A stretch of DNA of 64,000 nt from Streptosporangium sp. NBC_01755 (lineage in GTDB: Bacteria > Actinomycetota > Actinomycetes > Streptosporangiales > Streptosporangiaceae), in the NCBI RefSeq assembly GCF_035917995.1, contig NZ_CP109131.1, positions 3,534,001 to 3,598,000 on the forward strand, in the 5' to 3' direction. How positions within the stretch are numbered: position 1 is the first letter of the stretch; each line of letters opens with the position of its first letter. Made by a program: the position numbers and the translations under genes. Positions 1 to 10,643 of this stretch are shown one piece after another. The notes under the pieces were generated by a model. That model had not been told where the DNA came from and made no database searches. It saw only the letters and a list, made by a program, of their open reading frames with translations.

Positions 1-1215
<1,215 letters not shown>

Positions 1216-1246
1216 CGGTAGCCGTACCAGAAAAGGATCTTGACCT

Positions 1247-3774
<2,528 letters not shown>

Positions 3775-3778
<4 letters not shown>

Positions 3779-4566
3779 GTTCTCAGGGCGAGCCAGGCTC
3801 GCGCCCCGCCTCCTCGTCGATGCGTGACCAGGTGACGGAGAAAATAGACAAGACCGCTGAAACGAAAGACGTCGAGGCGGCCTCGTCACCGGTTAACGGT
3901 AGCGCGCCCGCGCCGGAAACCGATGAATCGGTAGCCGACGACCCCAAGGGCAGGAAAAAAGTGACGACCACAGAGGATGGCAAGCAGGCCGAGACCACGG
4001 TGCGGATCCGTCCGGGATCCCCACCTCCGTCCACGCCACCGTTACAGTCATCCCCACCGCCTCCGCCGGCGGGACAGCAGAACCGTCCACCGGCGGGACA
4101 GCAGCCGTGGTCGCCCGGCAGCCTGTCGTCGCCCCAGACACCGCTGGACACGTCTGGCAGGAAGCCCTCGGACATCCCCGCTCCCAGGTCGCCCCGCAAG
4201 GCACACCTGGTGTTGCGCAGGGTCGAGCCGTGGTCGGCCATGAAGTTCAGCTTCGTGGTGTCACTGGTCTGCTTCGTGGTGCTGTTCATCGCGGTCGCGG
4301 TGCTCTACATGGTGCTGTCAGGGCTGGGAGTGTTCGACAACATCATCCAGACGGTCAACCAGCTGACGACCGCCGACGGCAAGGCCACCAGCGGCGTCGA
4401 CGTCGCCTCCTGGTTCGAGCCGGTCCGCATCCTGGGCTACACCGCCCTGATCGGCGCGGTGAACGTCGTGCTGATCACCGCACTCTCCACCCTTGGCGCG
4501 GTGATCTACAACGTCGCCTCCGACCTGGTCGGCGGTGTGGAGGTCACTTTCAGTGAGGCCGAATAG
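3775..4566 (+). CDS. DUF3566 transmembrane protein
   Basis: Membrane protein of unknown function that sits directly after gyrA in actinobacteria (the Rv0007 position in mycobacteria). 263 aa. The GTG start overlaps the gyrA stop (GTGA), implying translational coupling. Residues 1 to about 140 are disordered, rich in Pro, Ser and Thr. The DUF3566 domain follows from [16 protein letters not shown], with two hydrophobic helices around residues 160-183 and 220-245. The position and C-terminal domain are diagnostic; the biochemical role is not known. The low-complexity N-terminus varies between species. Confidence 0.93.
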
Positions 4567-4705
4567 CCGATCTTGAGCCATGTCCTCGCTCTTCCACGGT
4601 CGGGGACATGGCGCAAGTAGGTGCCGAAGCAGGGTAAGCTTTTCCCAGTTCGAACGGACGGGTTCGCCTCCGCGAAGCGGGTGCGAGGCCGTTTGTATGT
4701 GCTGA

Positions 4706-4782
4706 GGGGCTATAGCTCAGACGGTTAGAGCGCTTCCCTGATAAGGAAGAGGTCCCAGGTTCAAGTCCTGGTAGCCCCACCA
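4706..4782 (+). tRNA. tRNA-Ile (GAT anticodon), CCA encoded
   Basis: A full cloverleaf can be drawn: acceptor GGGGCTA/TAGCCCC, anticodon arm CTTCC-CTGATAA-GGAAG with GAT anticodon, T arm CCAGG-TTCAAGT-CCTGG, and encoded CCA. This is the usual tRNA next to gyrA in actinobacteria. Confidence 0.97.
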
Positions 4783-4785
4783 GCG

Positions 4786-4821
4786 AAAACGCCCCGTAGC
4801 GATCATGCTCCGGGGCGTTTT
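4786..4821 (+). terminator. Intrinsic terminator after tRNA-Ile
   Basis: AAAACGCCCCG and CGGGGCGTTTT form an 11-bp stem with a 14-base loop, ending in a T run, four bases past the tRNA CCA end. Confidence 0.85.
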
Positions 4822-4918
4822 GCTGCAACGGGTACTGCAACGGCCTCACTCGAACAGGCCGTTCACTCGTCTGAGGGCGTCCTGGCGGCTCTCGCCGTTT
4901 CAGCACGGCAAGATCAGT

Positions 4919-4967
4919 AGCCGATTCCCAGGCTGACAGCGTGGGGTCGATTCCCGTCACCCGCTCT
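4919..4967 (+). other. Remnant of a tRNA-Gly(CCC) 3' half (probable att scar)
   Basis: The bases resemble the 3' half of actinobacterial tRNA-Gly(CCC): an anticodon-loop-like ATTCCCAGG, a CTGACAG stretch, a T loop GTCGATTCCCG and an acceptor-like TCACCCGCTC. There is no 5' half, so it is not a working tRNA. Integrative elements leave such 3'-half copies as attachment sites. A decayed excisionase lies 360 bases downstream. The homology is from memory of the tRNA family. Confidence 0.5.
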
Positions 4968-5089
4968 CCTTCTTCAAGGCCCTGGCAGGACGGAATCACC
5001 TCCGGCACCATGAGCGGGGGCAGCCCTTACGAACTCGGGGTGAATCGAAGCCGCTATGGTTCAGGGCGAGGTGGACTCGTTCAGAGGGC

Positions 5090-5290
5090 TCACCGGTCGC
5101 GTGCCGCGATGGCCAAGGCGATAAAATCACGAAACCGTGCGAACTCCTCCTGGTTCATCTTCAGTCTCACCCCGCCTATGATCTGGTCGTCGCCCCGCCT
5201 GGCGCCGAGCCGAACCTTGAACCCATCGCCGTGCGGCTGGACATCCACCCCAAGAAACGCCACGTGGTAGCGGCTGAATCGCCCCGGTTT
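5090..5290 (-). pseudogene. Unrecognised C-terminal protein fragment
   Basis: The antisense frame ends in a protein-like stretch (FLGVDVQPHGDGFKV, then GVRLKMNQEEFARFRDF), with alternating charged and hydrophobic residues unlike shadow ORFs. No start with a ribosome site is visible. It lies directly downstream of the excisionase remnant, so it may be cargo or debris of the same element. Family unknown. Confidence 0.3.
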
Positions 5291-5319
5291 CGGTGGAGAC
5301 TTTGATGTGCCCCGAGTGC

Positions 5320-5441
5320 TGTGGAGTCGGCTTGGATGACTCGGCAGGGGGGTTCCCCGCGCTTGACCAGGCGGTAGGCGGTGTTGCGGCTGAGGCCGAG
5401 GAGGCGGGCGGCGGCGCGGCCTCCCGGCGGTCGCGCGACTT
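5320..5441 (-). pseudogene. Excisionase-type HTH fragment
   Basis: Reading the minus strand from 5441 gives ARLLGLSRNTAYRLVKRGE followed by PCRVI, the typical helix-turn-helix of small excisionases (HTH_17/MerR-like) of actinomycete integrative elements. No start codon fits and the domain is cut short, so the gene is dead. Together with the tRNA-Gly-like scar it marks an old integration between tRNA-Ile and the blaI cassette. Confidence 0.55.
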
Positions 5442-5445
5442 GTCA

Positions 5446-5465
5446 GTATACGGGTGGGGGTATAT
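5446..5465. promoter_or_regulatory. CsoR-like palindromic site
   Basis: GTATACGGGTGGGGGTATAT has TATAC/GTATA arms around a G-rich core, resembling copper-sensing CsoR operators of actinobacteria. No csoR or copper ATPase gene is seen nearby; the next plus-strand gene is the BlaI-type repressor 156 bases away. Resemblance only. Confidence 0.3.
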
Positions 5466-5621
5466 GGACAACGCCTTTTTCGCCAGGAGGTTCCGGGCAT
5501 CGGGCCCGCCCGGATCGCGAGCCCGGCGATTCGCGGGCCGACGGCAGAAGTGACGCATGGCAAGGCATCTACGACGGCCGGTAGCATTGAATGATTCGCC
5601 GGTAGACGGGAGTCGCACCTG

Positions 5622-5990
5622 ATGCGTGGTCTGGGAGAGCTGGAGTCCACGATCATGGAGCGCCTTTGGTCGTATCACCGGCCGGCGTCGGTCAGGGAGG
5701 TGCTCGAAGATCTCCGTCGTGACCGGGACATCGCCTACACGACCGTCATGACGGTGATGGACAAGCTGCACAAGAAGGGCCTGCTCCGCAGGAAGCCGGT
5801 CGGCCGGGCGTATGTCTATGAGACGGTGGCCAGCAAGGAGGCCTACACCGCCGAGCTGATGCGCAGCAGTCTCGCCTCCAGTGGCAACCAGGCGGCCACG
5901 CTGGTGCACTTCCTGGAGCGGCTGACCCCCGAGGAGTCGACCGCGCTGGAGGCCGCGCTGAAGGTGTATCCGCCGGGGCGCCGCGCATGA
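5622..5990 (+). CDS. BlaI/MecI/CopY-family transcriptional repressor
   Basis: Winged-helix repressor that blocks transcription until cleaved or released. 122 aa, the family's usual length. The N-terminal wHTH reads LGELESTIMERLW, then SVREVLEDL and YTTVMTVMDKLHKKGLL (recognition helix), and a helical dimerisation tail follows. The stop overlaps the start of an M56 protease gene (ATGA). This is the classic blaI-blaR1 arrangement, in which the membrane protease senses a wall-active compound and triggers inactivation of the repressor. Targets are probably this operon and nearby wall genes; no beta-lactamase gene is intact in the window. Confidence 0.92.
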   Translation: MRGLGELESTIMERLWSYHRPASVREVLEDLRRDRDIAYTTVMTVMDKLHKKGLLRRKPVGRAYVYETVASKEAYTAELMRSSLASSGNQAATLVHFLERLTPEESTALEAALKVYPPGRRA

Positions 5991-6937
5991 TGGCCGCCGC
6001 CGTCCTGGCTCTGTACGCCGTGGTCGCGGTGGTCGCGCTGCCCTACCTGCTGGGCCGGGGTGAATGGGCTGATCGCGCACCCCGCCTGGCGATCTCCGTC
6101 TGGCTGGCCGCCTGTGCCTCCGCGGTCGCCTCCGCGATCTTCTCGGCGTCGGCCGCCGCGATCCCGGCCGGCGTGATCGGCCATGGCCTGGCCGAGTTCT
6201 TCGAGGCATGCGCGGACATGCTCTCCGACGGCGCGTCCCTCACCTCCCCGGGCGCTCGCGTCGCCCTGCTCGGTGCCGGGCTGATCGCGGCCAGGATCAC
6301 CTACTGCGGGGCGGCCATCCTGGTCAGAGCACGAAGGGAACGACGGCGGCACGCCGAGATGCTGAACATCCTCGGACACCATGACGGCGTGCTGGACGCG
6401 GTCGTGCTCGACCACGACGAGGCCGCCGCCTACTGCCTGCCCGGGCGCGACGGCAAGGCCGTCATAACCACCGCGGCCCTGCGATCCCTGGCTCCCGAAC
6501 AGGTCGCCGCCGTTCTCGCCCACGAGCAGGCGCACCTGCGCGGGCGCCACCACCTCGCCCTGGCCGCCGCCGAAGCCTTCTGCAGGGCCTTCCCCCGTCT
6601 GCCGCTGTTCGCCCGAGCCCGCAGTGAGATCGCGCGGCTGATCGAGCTTCTCGCCGACGACATCGCGGCCCGCCGCCACCCGCGCATCCACATCGCCGCC
6701 GCACTGGTCCGGATCGCCACGGGACGGACACCCGCGTTCGCGCTGGGCGCGGGCGGCGAGACCGCCCTCACCCGGGTCCGGCGCATGCTCAGCCCGGCGG
6801 CCCCGCTCAGGCTCCGGGAACGTGTCGCGGGCCTCGCCGCGGTCGCCTTCCTCCTCGTCGGCCCCGCGACCGTGGCCGTGATTCCCGGGGCGCGCTCGTT
6901 CCTGGCCCACCACTGCCACGGCATCTCACTGTTCTAG
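5987..6937 (+). CDS. M56-family membrane zinc metalloprotease (BlaR1/MecR1-like, no sensor domain)
   Basis: Integral membrane protease, 316 aa, coupled to the BlaI-type repressor by a 4-base overlap. Hydrophobic helices lie near residues 1-20, 30-65, 95-112 and 280-300. The zinc site is HEQAH at residues 179-183, with a downstream glutamate in ELLADD. Unlike BlaR1 it lacks a C-terminal penicillin-binding sensor domain, which is common for actinobacterial M56 proteins. It likely cleaves the repressor or an accessory factor under cell-envelope stress; the signal is unknown. A shorter paralogue follows. Confidence 0.9.
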   Translation: MMAAAVLALYAVVAVVALPYLLGRGEWADRAPRLAISVWLAACASAVASAIFSASAAAIPAGVIGHGLAEFFEACADMLSDGASLTSPGARVALLGAGLIAARITYCGAAILVRARRERRRHAEMLNILGHHDGVLDAVVLDHDEAAAYCLPGRDGKAVITTAALRSLAPEQVAAVLAHEQAHLRGRHHLALAAAEAFCRAFPRLPLFARARSEIARLIELLADDIAARRHPRIHIAAALVRIATGRTPAFALGAGGETALTRVRRMLSPAAPLRLRERVAGLAAVAFLLVGPATVAVIPGARSFLAHHCHGISLF

Positions 6938-6945
6938 CCACCAAT

Positions 6946-6970
6946 AATCTACGATGGTAAGTAGTAGATT
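6946..6970. promoter_or_regulatory. Inverted repeat between the two M56 genes (candidate BlaI-type operator)
   Basis: AATCTAC and GTAGATT are perfect inverted arms around 11 bases. The inner CTAC-N11-GTAG spacing is the same as at 9209-9227. Half-sites TAC/GTA are the core of BlaI/MecI operators. It lies between the first M56 stop and the second M56 start. Confidence 0.4.
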
Positions 6971-6979
6971 GAAGGCGGG

Positions 6980-7795
6980 GTGCTGCCACGGCCTCCATCG
7001 ACCGGCGTTTCGCCTGCGTGCATAGGCTTCTCTTGGCAACCCATTAGCCATCTACTGACAGCATGCTCCGAATTGCTCGCCGGCCATTCCGCAGCGGCGA
7101 CACCACGGCCCCTGATCGCTCTCGGAGGTCTGCTCGCGGCCGGTCTGATCTTCGTCCGGGTCGGGTACTGCACAGCAAGCGTGCTGTTTCTCGGCTGGCG
7201 CGGCCGTGCGCAGCATAGGAGTGCTGTTCTGCTCGTCGGCCGCCAGGATCGCGAGCTGGGTGTGCTTGTCGTCAGGCACGACGAACCCGCCGCCTACTGC
7301 GTACCCGGTCGTGGCGGTCTGATTGTGATCACCAGCGGTACTCTGGCGGCGCTGGGGCGCCGGCACGTGGCAGCCGTACTCGCCCACGAACGGGCACACC
7401 TCGCCGGTCGCCATCATCTGCTGCTGGCCTGCGCCCAAGCACTGGTTCACGCCTTCCCCTGGATACCTCTCTTTGCTCGCGCCAGCAGGGAGGTTCCCCG
7501 CCATGTGGAGTTACTGGCCGACGATGTGGCCGCTCGCGAGCATCCGCGGACCGTCATCGCAGCGGTCCTGATCGCCGTGGCCGGGGCGTCGACACCGATC
7601 GCAGCCATGGGAGCGGGCGGCGAGACCGCCCTGATCCGTATCAGGCGGCTGCTGTCACCCGCATCACCGGTGCTGTGCAGGCGCGAGAAAATACTCGGCG
7701 CTCTCGGCGTCGGCGGGCTGCTGGCTGGTCCTGCGGTTGTGCTCGTCCTGCCCTCCCTGATCGTCTTCCTGGCTACCTGCCCCGCACTCACCTGA
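6980..7795 (+). CDS. Second M56-family metalloprotease (short paralogue)
   Basis: Paralogue of the preceding protease, 271 aa, with the same landmarks in order: LAAGLIFVRVGYCTASVLF helix, HDEPAAYCVPG, HERAH zinc site (residues 136-140), HVELLADDVA, MGAGGETALIRIRRLLSP and a C-terminal helix. The N-terminus is about 45 residues shorter, so one or two membrane helices are missing; the GTG start is the first possible one but has no strong ribosome site. Either a tandem duplication that lost its 5' end or a functional short form. An inverted repeat precedes it, suggesting its own regulation. Confidence 0.8.
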   Translation: MLPRPPSTGVSPACIGFSWQPISHLLTACSELLAGHSAAATPRPLIALGGLLAAGLIFVRVGYCTASVLFLGWRGRAQHRSAVLLVGRQDRELGVLVVRHDEPAAYCVPGRGGLIVITSGTLAALGRRHVAAVLAHERAHLAGRHHLLLACAQALVHAFPWIPLFARASREVPRHVELLADDVAAREHPRTVIAAVLIAVAGASTPIAAMGAGGETALIRIRRLLSPASPVLCRREKILGALGVGGLLAGPAVVLVLPSLIVFLATCPALT

Positions 7796-7953
7796 GCAGG
7801 CATCGACGGCTGGTGAAACTACAACGGCTGTGCGCAATGTCTCCACCAGGAGGGAACTGTCCGGGCCCGTCCGCAGCACAGCGGGACGAGCAAAGGAATC
7901 TCTTTGAGCACTACTTCTGGTAAACGTGGCGAATGAACCACAACGCGGAAAGC

Positions 7954-7992
7954 CGGCGGTGTCCAGATGTAGATCATATCTGGACACCGCCG
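7954..7992. terminator. Bidirectional hairpin between M56 and DUF305 genes
   Basis: CGGCGGTGTCCAGAT and its perfect reverse complement form a 15-bp stem with a 9-base loop, placed between two convergent genes. No T run, typical of high-GC terminators. Confidence 0.7.
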
Positions 7993-8005
7993 ACCGACTC
8001 ATGGC

Positions 8006-8641
8006 CTACAGTCGGTCGAGAAGCTCCTGCATCTGCTTGATCTCAGCCTGCTGAGCGGTCTCGATGGTCCTGGCGAGCTCTTTGGCCTTGGGATCGGCCC
8101 CGTCGGTCTGTTCGGTCTTGGCCATCATGATCGCCCCCTTGTGATGGGCGATCATGAGCTCGGCGAACATCCGGTCGAACTGCGCGCCCTTTGCCGCCTG
8201 GAGCTTGACCATGTCCTCCTCGGTCATCATGCCGGGCATGACATGCTCGCCGTGGCCCCCCTCCGGGGCGGGAGCCTTCCAGGTGGACAACCAGTCGGTC
8301 ATGGTGGCGATCTCCGGCCCCTGCGCGGCCTTGATCTTCGCCGCCAGTTCCTTCACCTCCGGGTCGGAGGCCCGCGTCTCGGCCAGTTTGGCCATCTCCA
8401 CGGCCTGCTCGTGATGCGGGATCATCATCTGCGCGAAGGTGACGTCGATGTCGTTGAAGGAGGCTTCCGGCTCCTGGCTTGCGGTAGTGGCGGGAGCGGG
8501 GGCACTGCTGGTCATGCCGGTGTGGCCGGTCATCGTGTCGTCACCGCCTCCGCAGGCGATGAGCAGCGCGAGAGCACCGGCTCCAGCCGTGGCGGTCAGT
8601 GCGAGCCTGCGAAGGGCGGATCGGTTGGCGAACATCTCCAT
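8006..8641 (-). CDS. DUF305 lipoprotein
   Basis: Secreted lipoprotein of the ferritin-like DUF305 family, 211 aa. The ATG at 8641 has GGAAAG upstream; the longer open frame is ignored. A signal peptide ends in the lipobox LIAC, followed by GGGDD. The two family repeats are visible: MMIPHHEQAVEMA and MIAHHKGAIMMA, with His, Met and acidic residues that may bind metal. In actinobacteria DUF305 genes often neighbour copper genes. Its partner upstream is DUF6153, a frequent pairing. Metal handling is inference; the fold is clear. Confidence 0.92.
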   Translation of the reverse strand: MEMFANRSALRRLALTATAGAGALALLIACGGGDDTMTGHTGMTSSAPAPATTASQEPEASFNDIDVTFAQMMIPHHEQAVEMAKLAETRASDPEVKELAAKIKAAQGPEIATMTDWLSTWKAPAPEGGHGEHVMPGMMTEEDMVKLQAAKGAQFDRMFAELMIAHHKGAIMMAKTEQTDGADPKAKELARTIETAQQAEIKQMQELLDRL

Positions 8642-8720
8642 GGTCTCTTTCCAGTCGGTCGTATCTGCGTGCCGATCGTCTGCGGGCGGATCTTTGATGC
8701 CGTCCGCGGAGGCGATCGGC

Positions 8721-9167
8721 CTATACGCGCAGAACCGAGAGACGCGCCAGACGTAGGGCCGTCCTCCGCGGGGGCGGGCGGGCGACGAGCAGCGTCGGAG
8801 AGGCGTCGGCCGATCGGGCCTGCGAGATCCGCCGCGTCCACAGGGACGCCATACCGATGAGGAGAAGGAGAAACGAGGTGAGTACGGCCAGGCAGACGGA
8901 GCTCGGATCAAGGGTCGGAGGAGTGTCATCACGCCCTGAGATCAGTTGCCCGGCCTGGGGCATCAGGGTGGGACGGAGCACGGTGTGTGCTTTCGGCACT
9001 CCATGATCAGCGGTAAAGGTATGTCCGAAGGCGGCAGGCGTGCCGTCATGCTCCCGCCGGTGGTCTAGGTGCCCCAGGGTGTGCATCCCGGCGACGCCCA
9101 GAATCAGAGCGATCAGAAGAAAGCGGCACGGCACCCGCAACGTGGACCGGCGGGCTGAGCCGTCCAT
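8721..9167 (-). CDS. DUF6153-like membrane protein
   Basis: Small protein with two hydrophobic helices: the first near residues 15-32 (FLLIALILGVAGMHTLGH) and the second near 88-110. The C-terminus PPPRRTALRLARLSVLRV is typical for DUF6153 proteins found beside DUF305 genes. The ATG at 9167 follows AGGGGG and is preferred over an upstream start at 9203. The His-rich loop (HLDHRREHD) could bind metal. About 80 bases separate it from DUF305, so the two are probably one operon. Function unknown. Confidence 0.7.
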   Translation of the reverse strand: MDGSARRSTLRVPCRFLLIALILGVAGMHTLGHLDHRREHDGTPAAFGHTFTADHGVPKAHTVLRPTLMPQAGQLISGRDDTPPTLDPSSVCLAVLTSFLLLLIGMASLWTRRISQARSADASPTLLVARPPPRRTALRLARLSVLRV

Positions 9168-9208
9168 CGTCCGCCCCCTCACGCTTGCGGTCTGACCTTC
9201 CAATCTTC

Positions 9209-9227
9209 CTACGATCTATAATCGTAG
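9209..9227. promoter_or_regulatory. Palindrome upstream of DUF6153-DUF305 (candidate operator)
   Basis: CTACGAT-CTATA-ATCGTAG, a perfect 7-bp inverted repeat with a 5-base spacer, 42 bases before the DUF6153 start. Its outer CTAC-N11-GTAG matches the site at 6946-6970, suggesting one regulator, most simply the local BlaI-type repressor. Confidence 0.45.
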
Positions 9228-9550
9228 AACAGTCGGCGTGAACATGGGGCAGGAAGCCCCCGTGGGAGCGAACAGCCACGAGGCGCGCGACGTGAGCTCG
9301 CAATCCTGCCCGGCCATGGGCATGAGCGGCCGACGTGACGCAGTGGTCTTGGCATCTTGACCAGGACGTGAACGATAGGGGTGCTGCGAAGGAATCGCAT
9401 GGTCAAGGCTCGCAGGGTAGAACGGCCGCCCGGCCGTCAGATCGAAAGCTGATGAATCACTGCACAAGCATTTACTATTAGCTATAGTAATTAGTGGCGG
9501 ACAGGCCCCACCCCGCTGACCGCCGACGCCGCCGTCCGGGCCCGGACGGC
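9228..9550. other. Intergenic stretch without recognisable gene
   Basis: Apart from the palindrome at 9472-9490, no protein family is recognised on either strand. The short plus frame starting at 9244 has no relatives known to me. The base composition shifts to AT around 9460-9495, as expected for a promoter. Confidence 0.5.
9472..9490. promoter_or_regulatory. AT-rich palindrome (candidate operator)
   Basis: TTACTAT-TAGCT-ATAGTAA, perfect inverted repeat with 5-base spacer; outer TTAC-N11-GTAA has the same geometry as the sites at 6946 and 9209. It precedes the MFS transporter remnant. Confidence 0.4.
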
Positions 9551-9715
9551 GGCGGATCCTCGCACTCTTCGCATTGCTCGGCCTGGTCGAGTCGCTACCG
9601 GCACTGATCATCGCCTCCGCGCTCACCGGCTTCGCCGGCGCCCTGTCCAACCCTGCGGCGTTCAACCCTGCGGCCCGCGCCTACCTGGCTCAGGAGGCAG
9701 GCGACCGCAAAAAGG
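9551..9715 (+). pseudogene. MFS transporter fragment
   Basis: The frame reads ALFALLGLVESLPALIIAS then ALTGFAGAL and ARAYLAQEAGDR, the loop between helices 3 and 4 of drug-efflux MFS permeases. Both ends are missing and the reading then becomes nonsense. A 14-base near-repeat (TCCAACCCTGCGGC / TTCAACCCTGCGGC) inserts five residues in the middle. Confidence 0.6.
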
Positions 9716-9805
9716 GTTACCGAGCCGAGAAGAACGACCACGACCAAGGTCGACACCGCCTCTCCTGGGGGGACGGCAGCCCGGAAGCAGAAGGCTCGCG
9801 CACCG

Positions 9806-10042
9806 ATGAGGAGAAGCGTGACGGCTGCGTCCCGTGGGATTCGGCGTCCTAGCGTATTTCGAGCTCTGGTCTCGATGTTCATCGTTGTGATCATGTGTGT
9901 GGGCGTGGCCTCGGCAGGCCATACCGAGCCCAAGCCCACCGCCAAGGAACTCCGTAAGGAGCTGGCGGAGACGACGTGTTTCCGGTGTGTTCGCTCAGCC
10001 CAGCGTGGCGAGCAGCTCGCGGCAGTGGTTATGACGACTTGA
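9806..10042 (+). pseudogene. Truncated N-terminus of a secreted NlpC/P60-type protein
   Basis: 78-codon frame with an export signal (VSMFIVVIMCVGVASA) followed by EPKPTAKELRKELAE. This resembles the start of the intact hydrolase at 10644 (EPRPTIPQARAKLAKL). After residue 55 the sequence loses similarity and stops. Likely a degraded paralogue left by duplication; it might instead be a small secreted protein. Confidence 0.4.
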
Positions 10043-10590
10043 AACGGCCACATTTGGGCGGCTTGGCTGCTAAAGGTAGTCGCAACACCTGACCCCAAGG
10101 CCAACTGGATCCACCTCATGAGTCGCATGGCCATTGCCATCGGAGGGGACATCGGCGGTTTCGCGTTGCACCGGGCTGATCCGCTCGCCATGCCGAATGA
10201 CAGACTGGCTGAAGGCGTGGTGCGCGCAGATCACCGGGTCATCCAGGTGAGCCCCGGTGCCGGGGCCGTCGAACGCCACGGACAGCGCCAGGGTGTCCGG
10301 CGGTCCGTCCTCTCTTCCGAGATGCCAAGGCGCGTGGAGCCCTCGCGTCGACTCCACGAAAACGGGGCCGCAGAAAAGGCCTTTCTACTACTCTTCGTAG
10401 TTATAGTCATCCTCCTGAAGGTATCGCGTACCCGGGCAGCTGGGCGCGCCTCACGCGAGGCCCGAGAGCAGGCTCTTAGCGGCCGATTCACTGTGGAGAT
10501 CGCTACAGATGGTTCCGCCTCCCCGGCTGGGCGCCACTGTCTGCTGCCCTGTCTAAGCATGGAAATACGGAGTAAAGGGTGAATAGCCTG
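10043..10590. other. Intergenic region without recognisable gene
   Basis: Open frames on both strands (plus 10118-10582, minus 10070-10357) match no family I know and lack ribosome sites. A weak inverted repeat ACTAC-TCTTC-GTAGT lies at 10387-10401 in an AT-rich patch. Probably decayed coding sequence plus the promoter region of the NlpC/P60 gene. Confidence 0.4.
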
Positions 10591-10606
10591 TGCTACTTCT
10601 GTAGCA
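10591..10606. promoter_or_regulatory. MecI/BlaI-type operator candidate before the NlpC/P60 gene
   Basis: TGCTAC-TTCT-GTAGCA, a perfect 6-bp inverted repeat with 4-base spacer, 37 bases before the GTG start. The TAC-N4-GTA core equals the spacing of classical MecI/BlaI operators (TACA/TGTA halves), and the cognate repressor gene lies 5 kb away. Confidence 0.45.
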
Positions 10607-10643
10607 TTTCGCCCGACATCTGGACAAGGGAAGGCGTCACACA

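Noticed and set aside
4550..5011. Minus frame containing GLPGLEPGTSSLSGKRSN
   Set aside because: This is the known spurious translation of the complement of a tRNA gene.
9595..10191. Minus frame of 198 aa
   Set aside because: It is antisense to the MFS remnant and contains no recognisable motif or ribosome site.
10440..10640. Riboswitch (ydaO/c-di-AMP type) in front of the NlpC/P60 gene
   Set aside because: The conserved core sequences of that class are not found; only a short palindrome is visible.
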